Below are positions 36,474 to 45,095 of a stretch of DNA of 64,000 nt, piece by piece. A program made the position numbers and the translations under genes. Under the pieces are notes generated by a model. It did not search any database and was not told the origin of the DNA. It saw nothing but the letters and a program-made list of their open reading frames with translations. The stretch is from positions 437,501-501,500 of the forward strand of contig NZ_CP109787.1 of NCBI RefSeq assembly GCF_025857195.1, read 5' to 3'. This DNA is from Leisingera thetidis. GTDB lineage: Bacteria > Pseudomonadota > Alphaproteobacteria > Rhodobacterales > Rhodobacteraceae. Each line of letters starts with the position of its first letter. Positions within the stretch are counted from its first letter, which is position 1.

Positions 36474-37609
36474 CCTTTTCCGGACTCGCCTATAAAAACG
36501 CCTGGCGCAAACCGGGGCGGACGATCCTGCTTCTGGTTTCGGTGGCGATTGCCTTTGTGATCTTTGTCGTGCTGCAGGCGTTTCTGGCCGGGGCGATGGG
36601 CAGCAGCAGCGCGCCGGACCGGCTGGTCGTGGTCAACCAGGCCAGTGCGGCGCAAAGCCTGCCGTACCGGTATCTGGCGCAGCTTGATACCTTGGACGGG
36701 GTGGCCAAGGTCGCCTTTACGGCCCGGATGCGGGGCTTTGTGGAGACCGAAAACAACATCGCGGTTGTGACCGCCGTCGACCCGGAGCGCAGCCGGCAGG
36801 TGTTTGGAACCGAGCTGGGCCTCACCGCCCCCCTGGTCGCCGCGCTGCAGCAGGACCGCCAGCGCATTCTGGTCGGCCGGATGCTGGCGCGCGCCATGGG
36901 CTGGAGCGTCGGCGACCGGGTTGCGGTCACCGCTTTCCGCGACGCGCAGGCGGATGGCAGCCGCGACTGGAGCTTTGAGGTCGCAGGGATCTTCCAGGGC
37001 GAAAGCGCCAATGTGGATACCTATTTCGCCATCATGCAGTACGACTACTTCAACGCCGCGCGCGGCAGCGGCCGGGATCAGGTGAACAATTTCATCGTGG
37101 TTGCCGACACCGGCGTGTCCTCCCAGGCGCTGGCGCCGAAGATCGACGCCTTGTTTGCCAATTCGCCCAGCCCGACCCGGACGCAGGCGGAAAAGCAGTT
37201 CCTGCAGGGCTTCATGCGCCAGATCGCGGATCTGAAGACGGTCGTGGGCATGGTGGTGAGCGCAGCACTGGTCACGATCCTGATGATCGTGGTCAATACC
37301 ATGGCCTTTGCGGTGCGCGAGCGGACATTCGAAATCGGTGTGCTCAAGTCCATCGGAGTATCCGGCCGCCGCATCATGACGATGATCCTTTTCGAGAGCG
37401 TGTTTGTCTTTCTCATCGGGGGCGCCATCGGCAGCGCACTGGGCTGGCTGGTCTGTCTGCTGGCGGATCCGTCGATCGGCCTGGCCTTCACTCCTGTTGT
37501 TGCGCTGCAGGCAGCGCTGCTGGTGCTGGCGCTGGGCCTGATCAGCGGCCTGATCCCCGCAGTTAATGCCATGCGTCTGCCCATCGTGCAGACCTTCCAA
37601 GCGAGGTAA
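36470..37609 (+). CDS. ABC transporter permease 1 (FtsX-like)
   Basis: A 379-residue permease with one N-terminal helix (ILLLVSVAIAFVIFVVLQ), a large periplasmic MacB-type domain and three C-terminal helices with FtsX motifs (FAVRERTFEIGVLKSIG). Its first codons overlap the ATPase stop. With the next gene it gives two different permease chains, so the transporter is probably a heterodimer. Confidence 0.9.
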   Translation: MTFSGLAYKNAWRKPGRTILLLVSVAIAFVIFVVLQAFLAGAMGSSSAPDRLVVVNQASAAQSLPYRYLAQLDTLDGVAKVAFTARMRGFVETENNIAVVTAVDPERSRQVFGTELGLTAPLVAALQQDRQRILVGRMLARAMGWSVGDRVAVTAFRDAQADGSRDWSFEVAGIFQGESANVDTYFAIMQYDYFNAARGSGRDQVNNFIVVADTGVSSQALAPKIDALFANSPSPTRTQAEKQFLQGFMRQIADLKTVVGMVVSAALVTILMIVVNTMAFAVRERTFEIGVLKSIGVSGRRIMTMILFESVFVFLIGGAIGSALGWLVCLLADPSIGLAFTPVVALQAALLVLALGLISGLIPAVNAMRLPIVQTFQAR

Positions 37610-37614
37610 TTCCG

Positions 37615-38811
37615 ATGGCGTCCAAATTCCATCAGTCCAGCGTTGTCGTCAAAGCCAATATCAAGAGCCTGTACCGCCGCCTGTGGATCTCCGTCTCGAT
37701 GGTTGTTTCCATTGCGCTGGTGGTGGTGGTGCTGATCGGGTTTCTGGCCATGGCCCGCGGTTTCGAAACCGCCCTGGAAAGCGCCGGCAGCGACAAGGTC
37801 GCCGTGGTGCTGGCCGGCGGCACCCGGGACGAGAAAGGGTCGGACATCCCGTCGGCGGTCCTGCACCAGCTGGCCGCGGCGCCGGCCGGTCTGGGCATTG
37901 CCGAAGCCGGCGGTGCGGCGATGATCTCCCGCGAGCTGGTGGTGGCGGTCGACGCACCGCTGAAATCGAGCGGCGAGATGCAGACACTGAGCCTGCGCGG
38001 CATGGATCCCGCCGGCGCAACCCTGCGGCCGAACGTGCAGCTCAGCGCCGGCCGGATGGCGCAGCCGGGCAGCGCCGAGCTGGTGGTGGGTGCTGAAATC
38101 GCAGACCGCTACATGGGTTTCGGCCTTGGCGAAACCGTTTCCTTCGGCACCACCCGCTGGACGGTTGTGGGCCGGTTCGACGCCGGCGGCAGCGCCTTCG
38201 GCTCGGAAATCTGGGCCGATCTTTCCGCAGTGCAGGCGCTGTTCAAGAAAGAGGGCGACGTGCAATCCCTGCGCATCGGTCTCAGCCAGGGTGCCGATGA
38301 AACCGCCTTGGCCGCCTACCTGCAAAGCGCGGTGGCCACGCCTGTGGCCGTCGTCACCGAGAAACAGTATTTCTCGGCGCAGTCGCAGCGGATGAGCCGC
38401 CTGATCCGCCTGTTCGGCTGGCCGATTGCAATTGTGATGGCGATTGGCGCCACGGCGGGCGCGCTCAACACGATGCTGAGTTCCGTCTCCGACCGCGCCG
38501 TTGAAATTGCGACGCTGCGGGCCATCGGCTTCAGCGCTGCGGCAGCCTTCACCGGCACCTGGGCAGAGGCGCTGCTGCTGACCCTGGCCGGGGCGGCGGC
38601 CGGCGTGGCGGTTTCGCTGGTTGTCTTTACCGGGTTCACGGCATCGACGCAGGCAGGCGGCGGCCAGATCGCCTTCGACCTGCAGGTGACCGCGCAGATT
38701 GTTGCCCAGGCCGGCGGGCTGGCGCTGATCATCGGTCTGTTCGGCGGCGCATTGCCAGCGCTGAAGGCAGCCCGGATGCCGCTGATGCAGGCGATGCGCT
38801 CGGTGTCCTGA
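37615..38811 (+). CDS. ABC transporter permease 2 (FtsX-like)
   Basis: A 398-residue FtsX-like permease with the same layout as its neighbour: an N-terminal helix (ISVSMVVSIALVVVVLIGF), a periplasmic domain and a three-helix C-terminal part (SDRAVEIATLRAIGFSAAA). Starts 6 bp after permease 1. The exporter genes from the adaptor to this one form a continuous operon that likely exports the cluster product or places it in the envelope. Confidence 0.9.
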   Translation: MASKFHQSSVVVKANIKSLYRRLWISVSMVVSIALVVVVLIGFLAMARGFETALESAGSDKVAVVLAGGTRDEKGSDIPSAVLHQLAAAPAGLGIAEAGGAAMISRELVVAVDAPLKSSGEMQTLSLRGMDPAGATLRPNVQLSAGRMAQPGSAELVVGAEIADRYMGFGLGETVSFGTTRWTVVGRFDAGGSAFGSEIWADLSAVQALFKKEGDVQSLRIGLSQGADETALAAYLQSAVATPVAVVTEKQYFSAQSQRMSRLIRLFGWPIAIVMAIGATAGALNTMLSSVSDRAVEIATLRAIGFSAAAAFTGTWAEALLLTLAGAAAGVAVSLVVFTGFTASTQAGGGQIAFDLQVTAQIVAQAGGLALIIGLFGGALPALKAARMPLMQAMRSVS

Positions 38812-38846
38812 CACCCGCACGGAAGCCCGCAAGCACAGCTGACACC

Positions 38847-38867
38847 CCGGGGGCGCTCCGCCCCCGG
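38847..38867 (+). repeat. GC-rich hairpin between exporter and carrier-protein genes
   Basis: CCGGGGGCG (38847-38855) pairs with CGCCCCCGG (38859-38867) across a 3-base loop in the 98-bp gap after permease 2. No T-run follows. It may reduce readthrough or stabilise mRNA ends, separating exporter from biosynthetic gene expression. Confidence 0.55.
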
Positions 38868-38909
38868 CCGGCCCCCCTCACACCACCCCCCCGAACACGG
38901 AGAAAACAA

Positions 38910-39170
38910 ATGACCGACCTTCTTGCGAAAATTCAGGATGTATTGTGCCAGGTTACCGGTGAAAACATGGACGCGGTCACTGCCAGCACCGATCTGGAAA
39001 ATGATCTGGACCTCGATTCCATCCTGTTTGTGCAATTCCTGCTGGCGCTGGAAGACGTCGTGCCGGGGCTGGAATTCAGCCAGGAGACCCTCGCCGAAGC
39101 CAATTTCACCACCATTGGCTGCCTGGCCGGTTTCATCGCTGAAAACAGCGATGGCGCGGCGGCGGCCTGA
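38910..39170 (+). CDS. Acyl carrier protein
   Basis: An 86-residue acidic carrier protein with the phosphopantetheine Ser in DLENDLDLDSILFVQF. The remaining helices look normal (LALEDVVPGLEF, FTTIGCLAGFIAEN). It is the first gene of a tightly packed ten-gene run (38910-47954) in which start and stop codons mostly overlap, so it is probably the carrier on which the following dehydrogenases, decarboxylase and synthases act. Confidence 0.92.
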   Translation: MTDLLAKIQDVLCQVTGENMDAVTASTDLENDLDLDSILFVQFLLALEDVVPGLEFSQETLAEANFTTIGCLAGFIAENSDGAAAA

Positions 39171-39179
39171 GGCGGTCCA

Positions 39180-39815
39180 ATGGCGCTTGACCTTTCCGCT
39201 TCAGCCAAAATCATCCAACCGGCCCAATCGGGCCGCGCGGGCTCCCTGGCGGCGGCCCTGGCTGCGCTGGGCCAGGCGGCTTACGGCCTGGACGGATGCC
39301 CGGCCTGCCAGGGCGCGGCCATCTGCGCGCCGGGGCTGCCGGTGCTTGGCGCCGATGCCCGCCCGGTCGCACCGGCGGCACTGGCAGCGGTTGCCGATCC
39401 GGTCCTCGATGCGCTGCACCTGCAGCTTGTTCAGGTCGATGGCACCTGCGCCGCCGCCGAGGATGTGGCGGTTCCCGCCCTCATGCTGCGGGCGGGCCTG
39501 CTGGGGCGGATTCTCGATCTGGCCCATGCCCATTTGAAGGGCCGGGCAAGCATGGGCCGGAAAACCCTGTCCCACCAGCTGGTCAAGGTCGGGTTCGCCG
39601 ATGCCTATGGCACGCTGCGCCTGATCAGCGAAACCGCGCAATTGCGCGCGGAAAGCGGCGACATGGCGGGGCTGGCCGAGGACCACGCCCGTCTGACCGC
39701 CGCCACGATCGAGGCCGAAAAGCTGATGGGCGGCCACGGGTATCTGATCGGGGGCACCCATCCGATCGGGTATCTCTCGATGCTGCTGCACGTCATTTAC
39801 GGTCCGCGGCAATGA
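39180..39815 (+). CDS. Stand-alone acyl-CoA dehydrogenase-like C-terminal domain, catalytic Glu absent
   Basis: A 211-residue protein with an N-terminal Cys cluster (CPACQGAAIC, residues about 39-49) and a C-terminal half matching the helical domain of acyl-CoA dehydrogenases: GRILDLAHAHLKGRASMGR, SHQLVKVGFADAYG and EKLMGGHGYLIGG. The position normally held by the catalytic Glu (EGT) reads GGT here, and the FAD-binding N-terminal and middle domains are missing. It overlaps the next gene, a full dehydrogenase, by ATGA. I infer a non-catalytic subunit of a heteromeric dehydrogenase; it could also be a structural or carrier-docking partner. Confidence 0.7.
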   Translation: MALDLSASAKIIQPAQSGRAGSLAAALAALGQAAYGLDGCPACQGAAICAPGLPVLGADARPVAPAALAAVADPVLDALHLQLVQVDGTCAAAEDVAVPALMLRAGLLGRILDLAHAHLKGRASMGRKTLSHQLVKVGFADAYGTLRLISETAQLRAESGDMAGLAEDHARLTAATIEAEKLMGGHGYLIGGTHPIGYLSMLLHVIYGPRQ

Positions 39816-40921
39816 GCGTGGAAACCCACCCGCAGCTGCTGGCACGGGTCCGCGAGGAATTCGCTGCGCTGCATGTGCCGGGCCGTGCCATCGGGCAGGC
39901 GATTTCCGAGGATCCGGACGCCACAAGGACGCTGTCCGGCCTGCCTTGCATTACCCGCATCAGCCGGCTGGGCCTGGCTGCCGATGACAGTATGGCAGAG
40001 CGTGTTGCCATCTATGAAACGCTAGGCCATGCCGACCCGAACCTGGCCGCCGCGGTGCCGGGTCCGGTGATGACAGGGTTTGTGCTGCACGCGCTGGCGG
40101 ACCGGTCTCAGCTTTCCGCCTGTCAGGATCTGTTTGCCGCCGCGCCCAGCTGGAGCTGCTTTGCGCTGACCGAACGCAATTGCGGCACGGACGCGACGGC
40201 GCTGGAGACCACCGCGGTTGCCGTTGACGGCGGCTGGAAGCTGGACGGGCACAAATATATGGTCGGGCAGGGGGTTGTAGCGGACTACATCGTGGTGTTT
40301 GCCCGCACCGGACCAGGCCCGCTCGGGGTGGAGGCCTTTGGCTTCTGCCCCACGGCCCAGCCCGGATTTTCCGCCAGCCGCCTGCCGCTGACCGGGCTGG
40401 CCGGAACCAATCTGTCGCAGATTTCGCTGCAGGGCGTCCTGCTGCCTGACAGCGCCCGGCTGGGGGCGCATTTGAAGCCGTCGGAACGGGCGCGGCGCTC
40501 TGTTTCGGCAACGCTGGATGCGATGCGCCCCTGCCTGGGGGCGGTGGCCCTTGGCCACGGGCGGGCGGTTCTGGAACGCGCCGAGGCGGAACAGCTTGTC
40601 AGCCGTGAATGGGCCGCACCGTACAAGCTGCGGCTGGCTGCGCTGCTGAACTGGGCCCTGCGCATTGCTGCGGCCAGGGATGCGGGCACCGTCCTGGCCC
40701 GCGAGGCCGGGCTGATGAAGCAGTCCGCAACCGCTGCAGCAGAAGCACTTGTCAGCGCGCTCTGGGCACGGCTGACACCGGAGGCCCTGGTGAGCCGCCC
40801 CTGGCTGCGCCGCGCCTGGCGGGATGCGGGCGCCTTTGAATACATGGAGGGCCTGTCCGCCATCCACCGGGTCAACGCGGCCGGCGAGTTTCGCGCAAGT
40901 GGCAGGCCGGCCGGTGTTTGA
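39812..40921 (+). CDS. Acyl-CoA dehydrogenase-like flavoenzyme 1
   Basis: A 369-residue member of the acyl-CoA dehydrogenase family. The middle-domain flavin/substrate motif reads CFALTERNCGTDATALET, the C-terminal helical domain is present, and the catalytic Glu aligns with EYMEGLSAIHRVN. In this context the substrate is more likely a carrier-bound acyl or aminoacyl group than a free acyl-CoA, as for the prolyl-carrier dehydrogenases of pyrrole biosynthesis. It is translationally coupled to the fragment-like gene upstream and followed after one base by a KAS-like gene. Confidence 0.83.
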   Translation: MSVETHPQLLARVREEFAALHVPGRAIGQAISEDPDATRTLSGLPCITRISRLGLAADDSMAERVAIYETLGHADPNLAAAVPGPVMTGFVLHALADRSQLSACQDLFAAAPSWSCFALTERNCGTDATALETTAVAVDGGWKLDGHKYMVGQGVVADYIVVFARTGPGPLGVEAFGFCPTAQPGFSASRLPLTGLAGTNLSQISLQGVLLPDSARLGAHLKPSERARRSVSATLDAMRPCLGAVALGHGRAVLERAEAEQLVSREWAAPYKLRLAALLNWALRIAAARDAGTVLAREAGLMKQSATAAAEALVSALWARLTPEALVSRPWLRRAWRDAGAFEYMEGLSAIHRVNAAGEFRASGRPAGV

Positions 40922-40922
40922 A

Positions 40923-41444
40923 ATGTCCGGCATTTCCGATTTGGCGGTCTGCCGCGTGCAGGACGTTCACCGCCCTTGGGCGGACCATCCGCTGCAGGAC
41001 GCTGGCGGCGCGCCGGCCATCGAGGCCTGGCGGCAGCATCACGCGCAGGGGGCAGGGGCGCTGACCCGCATGCCGCAGGGGCAACCGTTTGAACCGGCCT
41101 TCCTGCAGGCGCTGCAGCGGTCGCTGGCGCCGCTTGCGGACACGCGGGTGGCGCTGATCTACATCACCGTCGGCCACCAGCCGGAGTACCGCAGCCCGGT
41201 CCTGCCGCATCTGCTGGGGCCGCTGCCCGAATTCAGCAGCGTCTTTGCACTGCGCGACAGCCCGGAGGCCATCGAGCCGGTGGTGCCGGCCCTGCTCCGG
41301 TCCCTGCTGCAGGACGGGCAGGCCTGCCTGCTGGTCCGCGACCGGTCCCGCCGGCTGATCGCGGCGACCGCCGGGAACCGGCCCGCCGGTGAAGTGCGCT
41401 TTCAAATTTTCACACCTGTTCCCCGTAAAGGAGCCGACGCATGA
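40923..41444 (+). CDS. Short thiolase-fold/KAS-like protein of unknown role
   Basis: A 173-residue protein with no clear domain signature. The middle segment VALIYITVGHQPEYRSPV followed by FALRDSPEAIEPVVPALLRS and GQACLLVRDRSRRL resembles, in order and secondary structure, the N-terminal half of KAS III/thiolase-fold proteins, but no catalytic Cys is present where that half would carry one. Its position directly after a dehydrogenase mirrors the Cys-less KAS-like gene after the second dehydrogenase. I infer a degenerate partner subunit. It overlaps the MATE gene by ATGA. Confidence 0.5.
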   Translation: MSGISDLAVCRVQDVHRPWADHPLQDAGGAPAIEAWRQHHAQGAGALTRMPQGQPFEPAFLQALQRSLAPLADTRVALIYITVGHQPEYRSPVLPHLLGPLPEFSSVFALRDSPEAIEPVVPALLRSLLQDGQACLLVRDRSRRLIAATAGNRPAGEVRFQIFTPVPRKGADA

Positions 41445-42820
41445 CCGCCCTAGACACATCCTTTGAAAGCGGCGCCAGCGACGCGCAGGCCGCCCCGCGT
41501 TTCATGGCGACCGTCTCCCGGCTCGCCGCCATGAGCTGGCCCATCATGCTGGGCGCCGCCGTCATGGCGCTGCTGCATACGGGCCAGGCCGGGCTGCTCG
41601 GCAACATCGAAGACCGGCAGCCGCTGTATCTGCTGTCGATGCTGCAGCCCTGGTATCTGCTGTTCTTTGCATTTCTCGAGGCGCTGGCGATTACCGGGCA
41701 GGTGTTTTCAGCCAAATCCAAGTCGCTGTGGCCCAGGGGCGGGCTGAAAGTCTCGGTTCCGGTGCTGTCCGTATTGGCGCTGGCGGTCCTTGCCGCGCTG
41801 CTGGGGCTGGTTGAGCTGGGCCAGGGGCTGCTGGTGTCCCGCTTTGCGCTGCTGGACGAAGCCGCCTTTGCGGTGCTGCCGCAGTACCTGCTGAGCCTGG
41901 CGCCTTTTCTGCTGTTTGAAATTCTGAACGGGTCGCTGCGCGGCCAGGGCCGCACCCTGCCGGGCTTTGCGGTGCTGGCCGCTGCCGTCGTGATCAACCT
42001 GGCAACCGCATGGTACCTGCTGAACGAACAGGGGCTGGGGATCGAAGCGCTGTTTGCCGCCAATCTTGTGTCCGGCGCCGTGGCGGCGGTGCTGATTGCA
42101 GGCGTTTTCCTGCTGCAGATGCGCGGCGCCGGGCCGGCCCCGCTGGTGCCCAGCGTGATCCGCACCGCGACCCTGCTTGCGGTTGTCGGCGCGCCGGTGT
42201 TCTTTTCCATGATCGTGTCGTTCTTCAGCTCTGCCGTCCTGTTCGACCGGATGGCCGAGTTCGGCCAGGAACAGGCGGCGGGGTTCCTGCTGTCGGTGCG
42301 CTTCCGGTTCTTCCTGCTGATCCCGGCCACCGCTCTGGCCACCGCGCTGGCGGTGATGGTCAACCAGGCCGAAACCGAGTCCCCGGCGCGGCGCAGCCTG
42401 CTGCTGAGCCAGGGCTGCATGGCGGTTCTGGCGATCTATGGCGCGCTGGTGGCCGGGCTTTATGCAGCCTACCCGCCGCTGGTGGCGCTGATGGCCGAGG
42501 CGCCCGAAATCCGCCAGGCCGCAAACGGCATGCTGCGCCTGCTGCTGCCGACCTATCTGCTGGTTGCCTTTGTCGTCTTTGCCCATGTGATCCTGGAAAA
42601 CCTTGGCCGCGGACCCCGGGTGCTGGCCTGGAGCCTGCTGCTGGAGACGGCAACCGTCTACGCGCTGTGGACCTATGGCACGGACATCGCGGCGGCGCTG
42701 CACATCCTGATCGCCTCGGCGGTGGTCTATGGGACGGTCTTTGCCCTGGAATTTGCGCTGCTGGTCCGGGTGCAGGCCCGCACGCCGGCGCATGACGGCG
42801 CCGGGGCCGCACAGGCATGA
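41441..42820 (+). CDS. MATE-family efflux transporter
   Basis: A 459-residue integral membrane protein with twelve predicted helices. The start of the conserved part (AAMSWPIMLGAAVMALLHTG) and the middle (APFLLFEILNGSLRGQGRTLPG) match MATE (NorM/DinF-like) exporters, which expel cationic or amphiphilic compounds against Na+ or H+. Its position inside the biosynthetic operon, overlapped on both sides by ATGA junctions, makes product or intermediate export likely. The cluster thus has two export systems. Confidence 0.9.
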   Translation: MTALDTSFESGASDAQAAPRFMATVSRLAAMSWPIMLGAAVMALLHTGQAGLLGNIEDRQPLYLLSMLQPWYLLFFAFLEALAITGQVFSAKSKSLWPRGGLKVSVPVLSVLALAVLAALLGLVELGQGLLVSRFALLDEAAFAVLPQYLLSLAPFLLFEILNGSLRGQGRTLPGFAVLAAAVVINLATAWYLLNEQGLGIEALFAANLVSGAVAAVLIAGVFLLQMRGAGPAPLVPSVIRTATLLAVVGAPVFFSMIVSFFSSAVLFDRMAEFGQEQAAGFLLSVRFRFFLLIPATALATALAVMVNQAETESPARRSLLLSQGCMAVLAIYGALVAGLYAAYPPLVALMAEAPEIRQAANGMLRLLLPTYLLVAFVVFAHVILENLGRGPRVLAWSLLLETATVYALWTYGTDIAAALHILIASAVVYGTVFALEFALLVRVQARTPAHDGAGAAQA

Positions 42821-43794
42821 AGGGCCGGCGGCAGGCCAATGGCGCGGACGGGCTGGCTATTCGCGCCATGGCCGCCGCGGTGCCGGACAAGGTGCAGACC
42901 GTGGCGCAGGCGTCGGGCGATCTGGGGCTGAATGCGATGCAGGTCAAGATGTTCAGCCGGCTTTACGGCTTGAACCGGCTGCCCTTCGACCCGGAGCAGA
43001 GCCTCGGCGGGCTGCTGCAGGCCGCTTTGGACGCACTGGCCGCCAAGGCGCCGGACGATGTGGCCAACGCACGGTATGTCCTGCATTGCCACACCATCCC
43101 GATGGTGCGCCCGCCTGCAGACGGGCTCGGCCTGAACCTGGAGGCGGCAGAAGACATCAGCGTCACCATGGCCCATTGCGCCTCCGGCCTGGTGGCTCTG
43201 GACATGCTGCAGACCCTGCTGGCGCCCGGCGAAACCGCGGTGGTGCTGGTGGGCGAGAAAGCCTTTCACCCGCGGGTGCGCGTCATCAGGGACAATACGC
43301 TGATGTCGGATGGCGTGGCGGCGCTGCTGGTCGGCAAGGGGAGCGGGCGCTGGCAGGTGCTGGGCACCCATTCCACCCATGACGGGGCTTATGCGCTGTC
43401 GCGCGGCCATCCGCGGGAGGAACCCGGCCTGACGGCCGATTACGTCGGTTTTGTCGTCAGCCACATCCACAGCGCGCTGCAGCGGTTCGGCTGCAGCGTG
43501 GCGGCACTGCGCATGATCCTTCCGCACAACGTGAACATGATTTCCTGGCAGGCCATCGCCAAGGCATTGGGGGTGCCCAATGCGGCGGTCTACACCCGCA
43601 ACATTCCCCGCTTCGGCCATTGTTTCGGCGCCGATCCGTTTCTGAACCTGATGGATGCGGATGCAGACGGACAGTTGGCCCCGGGGGACAAGGCGCTGTG
43701 CGTCAGCGTCGGCATGGGGATGACCGCCGCCTCCAGCCTGATCGAAATACCGCCACTCACCCCTGCCGCTTCGCCATTGAACACGACCATCTGA
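42817..43794 (+). CDS. KAS III-like ketosynthase A with altered triad
   Basis: A 325-residue FabH-type thiolase-fold enzyme. The nucleophile Cys is in MAHCASGLVALDML, the active-site His/Asn segment is ILPHNVNMISW, and the position of the third catalytic residue (Asn in GNT of FabH) reads FGHCFGADPFLNL, giving Cys-His-His rather than Cys-His-Asn. Members of this subfamily condense or transfer acyl groups between carriers and nucleophiles. Overlaps MATE by ATGA. Confidence 0.83.
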   Translation: MKGRRQANGADGLAIRAMAAAVPDKVQTVAQASGDLGLNAMQVKMFSRLYGLNRLPFDPEQSLGGLLQAALDALAAKAPDDVANARYVLHCHTIPMVRPPADGLGLNLEAAEDISVTMAHCASGLVALDMLQTLLAPGETAVVLVGEKAFHPRVRVIRDNTLMSDGVAALLVGKGSGRWQVLGTHSTHDGAYALSRGHPREEPGLTADYVGFVVSHIHSALQRFGCSVAALRMILPHNVNMISWQAIAKALGVPNAAVYTRNIPRFGHCFGADPFLNLMDADADGQLAPGDKALCVSVGMGMTAASSLIEIPPLTPAASPLNTTI

Positions 43795-43805
43795 GGGAGC
43801 CTGAA

Positions 43806-45095
43806 ATGCCACTGACCGATGACCAGCTGACCGCAATCGCCGCCCGGGTGCCGACACCGTTCTTCGCCTACGACCAGCAGGGGCTGCGGGACAGGTTTCA
43901 CAGTCTCAAACGCCACTTGCCGGAGGGGGCGGATGTCTACTACTCGCTGAAATCCAACCCCTGCAAGGCGGTTGTTGCGACGCTGGCGGCGCAAGGGGCG
44001 GGATGCGAAGTCTGCTCGCGCGCGGAACTGGAAACCGCCGTGACCGCCGGCGGCAACCGCCGCAGGATCATTTTCGTGGGCCCGGCAAAAAGCGCGGCGG
44101 ATATCGGCCGTGCCATGGATCTGGGCATCAAGGCGATCATCGCCGAGAGCCTGGACGAGCTGCGCCTGATTGCGGAGATTGCCAGCGCGCGCAATATCGT
44201 GCAGCCGGTCGGGCTGCGCATCAATCCCGAGTTCCGCTCCGCCGCGGTGCGCATCAAGATGACCGGCATTGCCAGCCAGTTCGGCATCGACGAGGCCGAA
44301 CTGCGGCCGGCCCTGGATTTCGCCGCTTCGGACCCGCATGTGGTCCCGGTGGGAATCCACGTGTATCTGGGCAGCCGGATCCTGGATGAAGAGGCCATTT
44401 TCGACAACACCCGGAATATCCTGGGCCTGGCGGACCGCGTCGCGGCCCATCTTGGGCGGCCGCTGTCCTTTGTCGATGTCGGCGGCGGGTTCGGCCTTGC
44501 CTATTTCGACAAGGAACGGGATCTGGATCCGGATGTCCTGGGGCGCGGGCTGGCGGATGCGGTTGCCGGCTTCCGCCGGAAGCACCGCCGGACACGTGTG
44601 GTGATTGAGCTCGGCCGCTACCTGGTGGCAGAGGCCGGCGTCATGGTTGCCTCTGTGCGCTATGTGAAGCACAGCAAAGGCAGGCGTTTTGCCATCTGCG
44701 ACGGCGGCTCCAACATTTTTGCCGCGGCGGCGGGCTATGGCTCCGCCTTCCGCAAGAACTGGCGGCTGCGCCGTATCGGCACAGCCCCGTCGCAGGAGGT
44801 GGTGCCGCATATGCTGACCGGCCCCTTGTGCACGCCCTCCGACACGATCGGCGACCAGGTCCCGCTGCCTGCGCTGGCGGCGGGCGACCGGATCTGTTTC
44901 GAACGTGCCGGAGCCTACGGCCCGTCGGCTTCGCCGACCGGGTTTCTCAGTTTCGGCCACCCGGCAGAGGTGATGGTGACCGATCAGGGCCCGGTGCTGG
45001 TGCGCCATGCGGATCCGGTGGACCGCGAAATCCCGCAGCAGACCTGGGAGCCCCTGATGGCGCAGCAGCCGGAAAAGGATCCCGCCCATGCCTGA
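43806..45095 (+). CDS. PLP-dependent decarboxylase, fold type III (BtrK / exosortase-associated type)
   Basis: A 429-residue alanine-racemase-fold decarboxylase. The PLP Lys is in VYYSLKSNPCKAVV, GSRI and GGGF contact the phosphate, and the second active-site motif is GPLCTPSDTIG with the catalytic Cys, followed by GAYGPSAS. The GPLCTPSD form distinguishes the BtrK and exosortase-A-associated branch from ordinary diaminopimelate decarboxylase (CESSD). BtrK decarboxylates glutamyl-BtrI while it is bound to its carrier protein in butirosin synthesis. I infer decarboxylation of a carrier-bound amino acid here. The ATG at 43806 follows GAGGGAGCC. Confidence 0.85.
   Translation: MPLTDDQLTAIAARVPTPFFAYDQQGLRDRFHSLKRHLPEGADVYYSLKSNPCKAVVATLAAQGAGCEVCSRAELETAVTAGGNRRRIIFVGPAKSAADIGRAMDLGIKAIIAESLDELRLIAEIASARNIVQPVGLRINPEFRSAAVRIKMTGIASQFGIDEAELRPALDFAASDPHVVPVGIHVYLGSRILDEEAIFDNTRNILGLADRVAAHLGRPLSFVDVGGGFGLAYFDKERDLDPDVLGRGLADAVAGFRRKHRRTRVVIELGRYLVAEAGVMVASVRYVKHSKGRRFAICDGGSNIFAAAAGYGSAFRKNWRLRRIGTAPSQEVVPHMLTGPLCTPSDTIGDQVPLPALAAGDRICFERAGAYGPSASPTGFLSFGHPAEVMVTDQGPVLVRHADPVDREIPQQTWEPLMAQQPEKDPAHA

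Noticed and set aside
43806..45095. Diaminopimelate decarboxylase (lysA)
   Set aside because: GPLCTPSD in place of the CESSD active-site motif and the biosynthetic context point to the BtrK/exosortase type.
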